A stretch of 7,120 nucleotides of DNA from JBFMAP01 sp964632135 (lineage in GTDB: Archaea > Micrarchaeota > Micrarchaeia > Burarchaeales > JBFMAP01). A model generated the notes under the pieces. That model made no database searches, was not told the origin of the DNA, and was given only the letters and a program-made list of their open reading frames with translations. The position numbers were made by a program, and so were the translations under genes. The stretch is from the NCBI GenBank assembly GCA_964632135.1, contig CAZWEI010000054.1, forward strand, positions 1 through 7,120, in the 5' to 3' direction. Positions within the stretch are counted from its first letter, which is position 1. The number at the start of each line of letters is the position of its first letter. Shown one piece after another: positions 1-5,714 of the stretch.

Positions 1-48
1 AAAGCGGACAAATGTCCGGCTAACAAAGGCGGACAGATGTTAGGCTAC
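1..48. repeat. Imperfect 24-bp tandem repeat (two copies) with internal palindrome
   Basis: Two adjacent 24-base units (1-24 and 25-48) align with one inserted G near the start and one missing A near the end; both have the frame AAA(G)GCGGACA.ATGT..GGCTA(A)C. The first unit holds a perfect 6-bp inverted repeat, CGGACA / TGTCCG, at 5-10 and 13-18 with a 2-base gap; substitutions in the second unit break it. Because the window begins here, this may be the end of a longer array. In frame 1 the units translate in phase (8 residues each) as part of an open stretch ending at TGA 91-93, so it could instead lie in the 3' end of a gene. Function unknown. Confidence 0.5.
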
Positions 49-93
49 TGTACACTTAGCCTCTATTCTCGCGCAAAAAAATGTAAAAGTTGA
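1..93 (+). CDS. Possible 3' end of an unidentified gene entering from the left
   Basis: Frame 1 is open from the first base to a TGA at 91-93, giving 30 residues that begin KADKCPANKGGQML and end RAKKCKS. They are rich in Lys and hold three Cys, vaguely like a small zinc-binding tail, but 30 codons prove nothing and there is no family match I recognise. The stretch also contains the tandem repeat. If real, its stop lies 25 bases before the next start. An equally good reading is that this is non-coding repeat DNA. Confidence 0.2.
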   Translation, partial: KADKCPANKGGQMLGYCTLSLYSRAKKCKS

Positions 94-100
94 TATAACA
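91..100 (+). promoter_or_regulatory. Candidate archaeal TATA box for the 119-565 gene
   Basis: TGATATAACA lies in an AT-rich stretch with its centre about 24 bases before the GTG at 119. That spacing would put the transcription start at or next to the start codon, that is, a leaderless message, as seen for other first genes in this window. Confidence 0.4.
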
Positions 101-118
101 CTAAGTCGCTATTCCGGA

Positions 119-565
119 GTGCAGAAAATATACGAAGAACTCGGGGGGGATAGTTTAGATGCGAGAACATGTGCCAATCAATATGTCGAAGTGGTTAAGA
201 ATATTGCAAAAATGATGGAAAAGGACTGGGGCGTAGTACCAAATGACGGGAATAAGTTCATAATGGAAATGATGGGCGGAATGCGCGATGCTCTGTTGGT
301 GGGACAAAAGGATATCAGCTTATCAAAATCTCTAACACGTGTCAAATGGACTCGCGAAAACAGTCTCATTCTTACCCGCGACGTCGGGAGAGAACTCGGA
401 ATAGACCTAGGGCTTGTTAAGGTTTCTGGGTGCGTGATGCTTACGACTCATGATTCTGTCTATAAACCCGAAACTGACAACTTCTCACCTTTGGCATCGC
501 TCAAGCGAGGACTTGTTCCATTTGAGGATATGATACCCCCGAGTAAGCTCAAACCCGAGGGCTAA
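119..565 (+). CDS. Hypothetical protein, 148 aa, unrecognised
   Basis: I do not recognise this protein. It is soluble-looking, with no signal peptide or membrane segment. It has a Met-rich, helix-prone first half (KNIAKMMEKDW around residues 27-37, then FIMEMMGGMRDALLVG around 47-62) and a more mixed second half ending PPSKLKPEG. The GTG start at 119 is the only standard start before the internal methionines around residues 32-33; the frame is open back to a TAG at 41-43. GGAG abuts the GTG, too close for a normal Shine-Dalgarno, so the TATA-like box at 91-100 and a leaderless start fit better. The gene has only about three CGCG tetramers, whereas conserved genes in the window are crowded with them, which suggests a different origin or weak constraint. 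It converges on the ZIP gene with 38 bases between the stops. Coding status is likely but not certain. Confidence 0.6.
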   Translation: MQKIYEELGGDSLDARTCANQYVEVVKNIAKMMEKDWGVVPNDGNKFIMEMMGGMRDALLVGQKDISLSKSLTRVKWTRENSLILTRDVGRELGIDLGLVKVSGCVMLTTHDSVYKPETDNFSPLASLKRGLVPFEDMIPPSKLKPEG

Positions 566-603
566 TTCTCGCGTTGCTCGCTTGCGCGTGTCGGCGTCCG
601 GCG

Positions 604-1347
604 CTACCCGGCAACCATCTTCATCGCGAGTATGAAACCCGCGCCCAGCAGGAAGAGGAAGAACGAGCCCACGGACTTCTTCATGTCAGGCTCCTTGTGG
701 AGTTCAGGAATCAGGTCCGAGCTCGCGACGTAGATGAACCCGCCCGCGGTGAATGGAAGAAGGAACGCAATCAGGTAGTCGAGCCTGTTCGAGAGGTAGT
801 AGCCTAGGATTGCGCCCAGGACTGCGGTGAGCGCGGTCAAGAAGTTGTACGCGAGCGCCTTCGCCTTGCTGAATCCGCCGTAAATGAGGACTCCAAAATC
901 CCCGAGCTCCTGCGGGACTTCGTGCGCAATTATCATGAACGTGGTCGCGAATCCGAGCCGGACGTCGGCGACGTATGATGCGCCTATCGCGAGCCCGTCA
1001 ATGAAGTTGTGTATTCCGTCGCCAACGAGACTCAGGTACGTGAACGCGTGAATCTCGCATTTTCCATCGTGGCAGTGGCGCCACCTCAGAAAACGCTCCA
1101 TTATGAAGAAAAGCATGAATCCCGCGAACAGTGAGAGGAAAACGGCGTTGGGCGCCGACTGTTCCAGCGCCTCTGGGAGCAGATGGAAAAACGCGCCCCC
1201 GAGGAGCGCGCCAGCCGAGAACGCCACGAGCGCGAAAAGGAGTTTTTCAACGCTCTTTTTTCTAATGAAAAGCGTAACTGCGCCCACGAGCGAAATCAGC
1301 GAGACGAAAATGCTGCTTCCGAGTACGAGAAGGAAAACATCACTCAT
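604..1347 (-). CDS. ZIP-family divalent metal transporter
   Basis: This is a 247-aa membrane protein of the ZIP (Zrt/Irt-like) family, which moves Zn2+, Fe2+ or Mn2+ toward the cytoplasm. About eight hydrophobic helices are visible. Family marks are HLLPEAL in the second helix (residues 55-61), HNFIDG in helix IV (113-118; H113, N114 and D117 as likely metal ligands) and HEVPQELGD in helix V (142-150; H142, E143, Q146, E147). The last motif is the LIV-1 type HExPHExGD with Gln in place of the second His. The cytoplasmic loop before helix IV has a short His/Cys cluster, RHCHDGKCEIH (90-100), which may bind or sense metal. The length is normal for a prokaryotic ZIP. The ATG at 1347 suits the TATA box at 1368-1377, giving a leaderless start. 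The gene is divergent from the membrane protein at 1428. The exact metal cannot be read from the sequence. Confidence 0.95.
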   Translation of the reverse strand: MSDVFLLVLGSSIFVSLISLVGAVTLFIRKKSVEKLLFALVAFSAGALLGGAFFHLLPEALEQSAPNAVFLSLFAGFMLFFIMERFLRWRHCHDGKCEIHAFTYLSLVGDGIHNFIDGLAIGASYVADVRLGFATTFMIIAHEVPQELGDFGVLIYGGFSKAKALAYNFLTALTAVLGAILGYYLSNRLDYLIAFLLPFTAGGFIYVASSDLIPELHKEPDMKKSVGSFFLFLLGAGFILAMKMVAG

Positions 1348-1367
1348 TCGAACACCAACACTCCACG

Positions 1368-1377
1368 TTATATAAAC
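1368..1377 (-). promoter_or_regulatory. TATA box for the ZIP transporter gene
   Basis: Read on the minus strand this is GTTTATATAA, a strong archaeal TATA box. Its centre lies about 25 bases before the ATG at 1347, so transcription should begin at or beside the start codon, giving a leaderless mRNA. No Shine-Dalgarno sequence is visible before this ATG, which agrees. Confidence 0.65.
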
Positions 1378-1387
1378 GGAACGAAGG

Positions 1388-1397
1388 AATTTAAAAC
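1388..1397 (+). promoter_or_regulatory. TATA box for the 1428-1985 gene
   Basis: AATTTAAAAC preceded by a purine-rich CGAAGGA (BRE-like) forms a typical archaeal core promoter. Its centre is about 35 bases before the ATG at 1428, predicting a leader of only about 8 bases. It sits about 20 bp centre-to-centre from the opposed ZIP TATA box, so the two initiation complexes would probably overlap. Confidence 0.55.
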
Positions 1398-1427
1398 CCG
1401 CGCTTCAATACCAATTCAGGCGGTCAG

Positions 1428-1985
1428 ATGCGCAGGGTTCATAATGTTATCGAGTGGAGAATTCATAACCTCCACCTTGCGGTGTTCGTGGTTCTCGCGT
1501 GCGCGTGGCTGCTCGCGTCGGGTTTTCTTGAGAGGATGCTTCTCAGGATGGGCGAATTGGAGTATCTGGGCGCGCTGTTCGCAGGGCTGTTCTTCAGCTA
1601 TGGATTAACAACCCCGCTCGCGGTCGTCGTGTTCGCGATTTTGGCTGAAAATCTGAATCCATTCTTCATCGCGCCCATAGGCGCTCTCGGCGCGATTCTC
1701 GCGGACTTCGCGCTCTTCGGCAACATCGGAAACATAGCGGGAAAACACGTTCACTTCGCGCGCAATGTTGATGTAAACGTGCCACTGATTCGCTCGAAAT
1801 TCATTTATTCAATTTCCCCGCTGATTGCCGGAGTGATTCTCGCGCTCCCGATTCCTGACGAGCTCGCAGTCGTGTTTCTAGGGCTGGAGAAATACGAGAA
1901 AAAGAGGTTCTTCGCGTTCGTGTTCCTTTTCAAATTTCTTGGGATACTCGCGCTCTGCCTCGCGGCGCAGGCGCTGAGGGGCTAG
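1428..1985 (+). CDS. Five-helix membrane protein, DedA/VTT-like (tentative)
   Basis: This 185-aa integral membrane protein has hydrophobic segments at about residues 17-34, 46-72, 78-98, 126-152 and 161-182. Two features recall the DedA/VTT (SNARE-associated Golgi) superfamily: a Gly-rich GALGAILADFALFGNIGNIAG (85-105) with an acidic residue inside a membrane segment (D93), and PLIAGVILALPIPDELAVVFLG (131-152), a re-entrant-looking hydrophobic stretch broken by PIPDE. DedA proteins take part in lipid flipping and proton-linked homeostasis; assigning that role here is inference. The ATG at 1428 is placed by the TATA box at 1388-1397; no convincing Shine-Dalgarno precedes it. GCG-rich codon use matches the neighbouring conserved genes. 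The ABC operon downstream has its own promoter, so this gene is probably transcribed alone. Other possible reading: an unrelated archaeal membrane family of unknown function. Confidence 0.8.
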   Translation: MRRVHNVIEWRIHNLHLAVFVVLACAWLLASGFLERMLLRMGELEYLGALFAGLFFSYGLTTPLAVVVFAILAENLNPFFIAPIGALGAILADFALFGNIGNIAGKHVHFARNVDVNVPLIRSKFIYSISPLIAGVILALPIPDELAVVFLGLEKYEKKRFFAFVFLFKFLGILALCLAAQALRG

Positions 1986-2003
1986 CGGGCGTTCAATTTA
2001 TGA

Positions 2004-2016
2004 TTTAAAAATATAT
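2004..2016 (+). promoter_or_regulatory. TATA box of the ABC transporter operon
   Basis: TTTAAAAATATAT lies in the 49-base gap after the stop of the upstream gene. Its centre is about 25-27 bases before the ATG at 2035, predicting a leaderless start. No Shine-Dalgarno sequence is present before that ATG, in contrast to the two downstream genes of the operon. Confidence 0.65.
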
Positions 2017-2034
2017 CGCGCGTTACTAATTGGT

Positions 2035-3561
2035 ATGGAAAATCTTCTGAACAGCCTAGCGAAGAGCAAGTGGAACGTGCGCGCGTTCTATGGCGCGATA
2101 ATACTTTTCTTCTTCATTATGGTGTTCTTCCCAGCAGTTTTCATCATCGCGCGCACCCAGCAATTCTCATTCTCATCCGAGATGAAGGACGCGCTCCTCG
2201 TCTCGTTCGAGATCGCGCTCCTCGCGACTTTCGTAGATATCGTTTTTGGAGTGCCGGTCGCGTGGCTTACTGTTCGGCACAAGTTCCGCGGAAGGGAGTT
2301 CATAAACACGCTCGTGGACATGCCGCTCATCGTGCCAACGTCAGCGCTCGGGTTTTCCGTGGGGCTTTTCTGGGGCGCGGAAGGACTGGGGCTGCTGAAC
2401 GCCGGATTCTGGCAGATTCTCGCGCTCCACGTCGCGATAACGTATCCTTATGTCGTGAGGACGGTTGCCGCCTCGCTGCGCGAGCTTGATGTCAATTACG
2501 AGATTGCGGCGCGAAGTTTGGGCGCGAACCCGCTCACGATGTTCAGGACCGTAACGCTTCCGCTCGTGCAGGCAGGGCTGATGATTGGCGCGCTTCTTGC
2601 TTTCACGAGAAGTCTGGGCGAGACAGGCGCGACAATGGTCGTCGCAGGTGCCGTGCACTCGGGACCGACGCTCGTTCTCGCGTACAAGAACGCAGGTGAC
2701 ATGGGCTCCGCCGTGGGCCTGAGCCTTATCCTAATAGTCTCATCAACTATTCTGCTCACGTTCGCGAAGTTCTGGGCGAGAAGGTCGCGCGTTTCCGTAG
2801 GAAAGATATACCCGAATTTCGAGAAATACCTGAGCGGGAAGGCAGTTCACAAGGACGCGCTCGCAATTGGATTTTTGTTTTTAATCATCATCGTTCCCTC
2901 ATTCTTTTTCGTGAAACACCTCGGGCTGAACGCGGACGTCGGCGTGATATTAGAGAGCGTAGTGATTTCATTTGGAATCGCGCTCGCTGTTACTGCGGTT
3001 AATCTTATTTTCGCAGTTCCAATGGCGATATTCATAGGAAGAAATAGAAGGATAGGCGGGCTTTTTGATTTTCTTTCGGATGTAATTCTTGTAATGCCGA
3101 CTGTCGCGCTCGGGATTTCGCTCGCGCTCTTCTGGGGCAAAACCAGCGAGATTTTCGTTATCGCGCTCGCGCACCTGAGTTTCACGTATCCCTATATCCT
3201 CAAGCCTGTCGCAGAGTCGGTCGCGAGCGTTGACGTGAGTTTGGAGGAGGCGGCGAGGAGTTTGGGCGCGACGTCCATAAAGGCTTTCAGAAGTATTACG
3301 CTGCCGCTCATTATGCCTTCGATAACCGCAGGCGCGCTCATGGCGTTCATGCTAAGCCTAAGTGAAACAGGCACAACGATGGCGATTTCGCAGGACGTGA
3401 AAACTATTCCCGTGCTGATAGTTGATTTCGTGAAGCAGGGAAAGGTGGAGGACGCCGCGCTTGCGTGCGGGATACTATTTATAATCTCGTTCGGTGTAAT
3501 CTGGATGCTTAGGAGAACTGGCGGAAACTCTAACAAAAAAGTAAAAAGCGGTGGTGCGTGA
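2035..3561 (+). CDS. ABC transporter permease, two fused BPD_transp_1 domains
   Basis: This 508-aa inner-membrane permease consists of two homologous halves, each a full binding-protein-dependent permease domain. The ATPase-docking EAA loops are at residues 156-177 (EIAARSLGANPLTMF...) and 404-425 (EEAARSLGATSIKAF...). Matching blocks confirm the duplication: DMPLIVPTSALGFSVGLFWG at 95-114 against DVILVMPTVALGISLALFWG at 349-368, and RSLGETGATMVVAG (192-205) against LSLSETGTTMAIS (440-452). The halves meet at a hydrophilic linker around 245-275. Such fusions occur in the Fe3+ (FbpB/AfuB), thiamine (ThiP) and 2-aminoethylphosphonate systems, while the LGETGA block also resembles sulfate/molybdate permeases, so the substrate is not fixed by sequence. 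It probably forms the whole membrane pore with two copies of the ATPase encoded next. First gene of a three-gene operon; the stop overlaps the ATPase start by one base. Confidence 0.93.
   Translation: MENLLNSLAKSKWNVRAFYGAIILFFFIMVFFPAVFIIARTQQFSFSSEMKDALLVSFEIALLATFVDIVFGVPVAWLTVRHKFRGREFINTLVDMPLIVPTSALGFSVGLFWGAEGLGLLNAGFWQILALHVAITYPYVVRTVAASLRELDVNYEIAARSLGANPLTMFRTVTLPLVQAGLMIGALLAFTRSLGETGATMVVAGAVHSGPTLVLAYKNAGDMGSAVGLSLILIVSSTILLTFAKFWARRSRVSVGKIYPNFEKYLSGKAVHKDALAIGFLFLIIIVPSFFFVKHLGLNADVGVILESVVISFGIALAVTAVNLIFAVPMAIFIGRNRRIGGLFDFLSDVILVMPTVALGISLALFWGKTSEIFVIALAHLSFTYPYILKPVAESVASVDVSLEEAARSLGATSIKAFRSITLPLIMPSITAGALMAFMLSLSETGTTMAISQDVKTIPVLIVDFVKQGKVEDAALACGILFIISFGVIWMLRRTGGNSNKKVKSGGA
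3550..3556 (+). promoter_or_regulatory. Shine-Dalgarno for the ATPase gene
   Basis: GGTGGTG offers GGTG matches to the archaeal anti-SD (CACCUCC). With a 4-7 base spacer it favours the ATG at 3561, which overlaps the permease stop (TGATG). The GTG at 3558 is also in frame but lies closer to this site. Confidence 0.5.
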
Positions 3562-4613
3562 TGTCCGACATCGAATTCAGAGGGATAAGCAAGCGGTTCG
3601 GGGGCGTTGTCGCGCTTGAGGACGTGAGCCTGAAAATAAATGACAACGAATACGTCGCGCTTCTTGGTCCCAGCGGTTGCGGGAAAACCACGCTGCTGAA
3701 AGTTCTCGCAGGAATTCACGCGCCGACAGAGGGGCGCGTTTTCGTTGACGAAGTGGATATAACGGACCTTCCTCCTGAGGAAAGGGGGATGGGTTTTGTA
3801 TTTCAGGATTACGCGCTCTTTCCCCACATGGATGTTTTGGGAAACACCACCTACGGGCCCCTGATTCGCGGAGAGGAGTACGACAAGACGCTCAAGACAG
3901 CGCACGACATGCTCAAACTCGTGAGGCTGAGCGCGCGCTATGACGCGCTTCCATCAGAACTTTCCGGAGGGATGAAGCAGAGGGTGGCTGTTGCGCGCGC
4001 GCTTACGACGGGTTCGGAGGTTCTCCTCCTTGACGAGCCCCTTTCAGCGCTGGATGCAAAGGTGAGGAAAGAACTGCGGCTCGAGATGAGGAGGATGGTG
4101 AAGGACCTGAAACTTACCGCGATTCACGTGACGCACGACCAGGAGGAGGCGATGGCTATTTGCGATAAAATAGTCGTGATGAAAAAAGGCAGGATTGAGC
4201 AGGTCGGCACCCCGCGCGAAGTCTACGAGCACCCGAGGACGCTTTTCGTCGCCGGCTTCATAGGAGAGGCGAACTTCTTCAGAGTTAAACTTACGCGCGC
4301 AGGCGGCGGCTTTTCATCCACAACACTGCTTGGAAAAAGCATCCGCGTGCCGTGCGGGCAGAGAGACGGAATCTACATCGCAGCGATAAGACCAGAGAAA
4401 ATACACATCAAAGAAGGGAAGGGCGCGAAGATAAAATCAAAGAGGCTGCTGGGCGCGTACATAAGATACGAACTTGAGCGCGGGGACGAGAGTTTCGTCG
4501 CGCAGGACGTCCACGAGTTCGACGGCAGCGTGGGCATTGAGTTTGATGAGGATGATGTTCGGATATTCGAGACTCCGAAGGAGTCGCTGAGGGAGGTTCT
4601 GGAGGTCGATTAG
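3561..4613 (+). CDS. ABC transporter ATPase with C-terminal TOBE-like domain
   Basis: This 350-aa cytoplasmic ATPase drives import through the fused permease encoded just before it. From the ATG at 3561 the motifs are: Walker A GPSGCGKT (36-43), Q-loop FQDYALFP (81-88, Q82), signature LSGGMKQ (134-140, Met where LSGGQ is usual), Walker B VLLLDEP (154-160, catalytic E159), D-loop SALD (162-165) and switch His H192 in VTHDQEEA. FIGEANFF (233-240) starts a C-terminal regulatory region of about 110 residues, of the TOBE type seen in the CysA/PotA/ModC/FbpC group. This region often senses substrate or effector; here it is divergent, with a Lys-rich stretch at 285-294 and an acidic end. The ATG overlaps the permease stop by one base, so translation is probably coupled; a GTG one codon upstream (3558) is an alternative start. 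Substrate unknown; the PhoU-like gene downstream suggests a phosphorus compound. Confidence 0.95.
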   Translation: MSDIEFRGISKRFGGVVALEDVSLKINDNEYVALLGPSGCGKTTLLKVLAGIHAPTEGRVFVDEVDITDLPPEERGMGFVFQDYALFPHMDVLGNTTYGPLIRGEEYDKTLKTAHDMLKLVRLSARYDALPSELSGGMKQRVAVARALTTGSEVLLLDEPLSALDAKVRKELRLEMRRMVKDLKLTAIHVTHDQEEAMAICDKIVVMKKGRIEQVGTPREVYEHPRTLFVAGFIGEANFFRVKLTRAGGGFSSTTLLGKSIRVPCGQRDGIYIAAIRPEKIHIKEGKGAKIKSKRLLGAYIRYELERGDESFVAQDVHEFDGSVGIEFDEDDVRIFETPKESLREVLEVD

Positions 4614-4628
4614 AGATTGTTTGGTTTC

Positions 4629-4636
4629 GAGGTGGT
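4629..4636 (+). promoter_or_regulatory. Shine-Dalgarno for the PhoU-like gene
   Basis: GAGGTGGT matches the archaeal SD consensus GAGGTG with a 5-base spacer to the ATG at 4640. It lies inside the 26-base gap after the ATPase stop, where no TATA box is visible, supporting co-transcription with the ABC genes. Confidence 0.65.
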
Positions 4637-4639
4637 GTT

Positions 4640-5263
4640 ATGGGTCTTGCAGACTGGTTTAAAAAGAGAAACGAGGCGAACGCGGTCAATAACATAAGGA
4701 GGCACATCACGCTCGTTCACGAGGGCCTGGGCGAGTTCGAGCAACTTGTTGAGGGTAAGGACGTGCTCGATAAGTTGAAGAGCACCGAGCGCGAGGCAGA
4801 CGACACGCGTCGCAAAATTTTGATAGACCTTGCAGAGGGCGCGCTCGAGCCCGAAGATAAGAGGGATTTGATGGGCCTCGCGCGCAAGGTGGATGATGTT
4901 CTCAACAAGGCGTTCAGCGCTGGAAAAATATTGAAACTTCTGAAAGTAGACAAGGATGGAAAATTCCTCCTCAAGCACATGACAAGGGATACTGCGCGCG
5001 CGGTCTCGGCGCTCGGAAAGGCGGTTGACGCGTTCTCCTCGGGAAACAAGGGCGCGGCGATGAGCCTTCTGGACGAGGTCGGGGAGATTGAGCGCGAGGT
5101 CGACACATCTTACGCCGAATCACTGAAAGTCATGATGAAAAAGAAGGGCAACCCCGCGGAGGTAATCCTGTTGCACGAGCTGTTCCTGAACATCGAGAAC
5201 GCATGCGACTCCTGCAGCGACGCCGGCGAGCGGCTGAAAGTCATAATAGTCGCGAGCTGGTGA
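4640..5263 (+). CDS. DUF47 family PhoU-like protein
   Basis: This 207-aa all-helical cytoplasmic protein has the pattern and length of the DUF47 (Pit accessory, PhoU-like) family. The acidic metal-binding helices of PhoU proteins are recognisable: STEREADDTRRKI (48-60), DLMGLARKVDDVLNKAF (76-92), EIEREVDTSYAESL (149-162) and the closing NIENACDSCSDAGERL (184-199). Each pairs Glu/Asp residues in heptad-like spacing, as in PhoU folds that bind Fe or Zn clusters. It starts MGLADWFKKR, close to the usual family opening. Family members normally accompany the Pit phosphate carrier and are thought to modulate it. Here the partner is instead an ABC permease/ATPase pair 26 bases upstream. The simplest inference is control or gating of that transporter, possibly for phosphate or a related oxyanion. 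No Pit gene and no binding protein lie in the window. Confidence 0.88.
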   Translation: MGLADWFKKRNEANAVNNIRRHITLVHEGLGEFEQLVEGKDVLDKLKSTEREADDTRRKILIDLAEGALEPEDKRDLMGLARKVDDVLNKAFSAGKILKLLKVDKDGKFLLKHMTRDTARAVSALGKAVDAFSSGNKGAAMSLLDEVGEIEREVDTSYAESLKVMMKKKGNPAEVILLHELFLNIENACDSCSDAGERLKVIIVASW

Positions 5264-5283
5264 CGTAGTCAATTCATAAATAT

Positions 5284-5317
5284 CCTTTGAAAAGAGGCAC
5301 TCTATTTTGGTTTTTTT
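5284..5317 (+). terminator. Weak hairpin plus T-run between convergent genes
   Basis: CCTTT (5284-5288) and AGAGG (5293-5297) can pair, with one G-T wobble, around a GAAA loop, followed after seven bases by TTTTGGTTTTTTT (5305-5317). Archaeal termination mainly needs a T-run, so this could end the ABC/DUF47 transcript. The T-run lies inside the last codons of the opposite-strand gene, where it encodes the Lys-rich tail. Confidence 0.4.
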
Positions 5318-5691
5318 CCTTCGTATTTTTCTTTCATCTGTATATACCGCATATCATTGAAAAGGGAAACAGAAAATACTGAACTAATGATTATACAGAG
5401 AATGTACAGAGTAATATCTTTCGGAAAAAATATCCAAAAAAATAGCGAGGCTAAGACGAAGATAGCAAATTCAACTACAAAAGAAATACGAATACCCGCA
5501 TCAATTCCTAGTTTTCTCCAAAAGAACTTATGTATCGGTGAAAATTCATTTTTAATTGCTTTTTCGTCACCTTCATATTTTCTAGCAATTTCGAGAGCTC
5601 TGCTTGTTGAAAAGTAATCCAAGGCAACCATCACAATAACAAATACGATGTGAACTAAAAGCAACGATTCATTAGGCCAGATCAATTCCAT
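5302..5691 (-). CDS. Small three-helix membrane protein, DUF5658-like (tentative)
   Basis: About 129 residues with hydrophobic segments at roughly 9-26, 61-86 and 90-112, and a basic C-terminal tail (KEKYEGKKPK). The first helix ends in LDYFSTSRAL and is followed by NEFSPIHKFFW, resembling the D..ST..A...E.NP pattern of small archaeal DUF5658-type membrane proteins; function unknown, match tentative. The frame allows an ATG at 5697, but GGGAG at 5702-5698 abuts that codon and is spaced six bases from the ATG at 5691, so I prefer 5691 (MELIWPNE). The gene follows pyrK by 17-23 bases on the same strand with no TATA box, so it is probably read through from pyrD-pyrK. It is strikingly AT-rich with no CGCG or GCGC at all, unlike its neighbours, which suggests later acquisition or different constraint. 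Confidence 0.75.
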   Translation of the reverse strand: MELIWPNESLLLVHIVFVIVMVALDYFSTSRALEIARKYEGDEKAIKNEFSPIHKFFWRKLGIDAGIRISFVVEFAIFVLASLFFWIFFPKDITLYILCIIISSVFSVSLFNDMRYIQMKEKYEGKKPK

Positions 5692-5697
5692 GCCCAT

Positions 5698-5702
5698 CTC
5701 CC
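5698..5702 (-). promoter_or_regulatory. Shine-Dalgarno deciding the start of the small membrane gene
   Basis: Read on the minus strand GGGAG is directly followed by ATG (5697) and, six bases on, by a second in-frame ATG (5691). Normal SD spacing favours the second ATG; the gene product differs by two residues. Confidence 0.5.
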
Positions 5703-5714
5703 GAAACGTTCCTG

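Noticed and set aside
1..48. CRISPR array edge
   Set aside because: The two units are directly adjacent with no spacer between them and differ at several positions, so they lack the repeat-spacer pattern.
566..603. Terminator between the converging 119-565 and ZIP genes
   Set aside because: The 38-base gap is GC-rich with no T-run and no convincing stem on either strand.
604..1608. Plus-strand open frames at 574-807, 1103-1375 and 1183-1608
   Set aside because: They lie antisense to the ZIP gene or across its promoter, have Arg/Glu-rich low-complexity translations, and match no family. The minus-strand and 1428 frames have clear membrane-protein character.
2500..3310. DNA direct repeat around AGTTTGGGCGCGA in the permease gene
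   Set aside because: It is the residue of the ancient domain duplication (both EAA loops) kept by protein conservation, not a separate DNA element.
3192..3905. Minus-strand 237-residue open frame across the permease/ATPase junction
   Set aside because: It is antisense to two well-supported genes, including the Walker A region, and its translation shows no domain; long antisense frames are expected in this biased composition.
5271..5283. TATA-like CATAAATATCC after the DUF47 gene as a plus-strand promoter
   Set aside because: It would only drive antisense RNA into the small membrane gene; no plus-strand gene follows, and the AT-rich context makes a chance match likely.
5357..5617. Plus-strand 86-residue open frame opposite the small membrane gene
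   Set aside because: The minus-strand reading has three clean hydrophobic helices and an SD; the plus reading is a polar shadow with no start signal.
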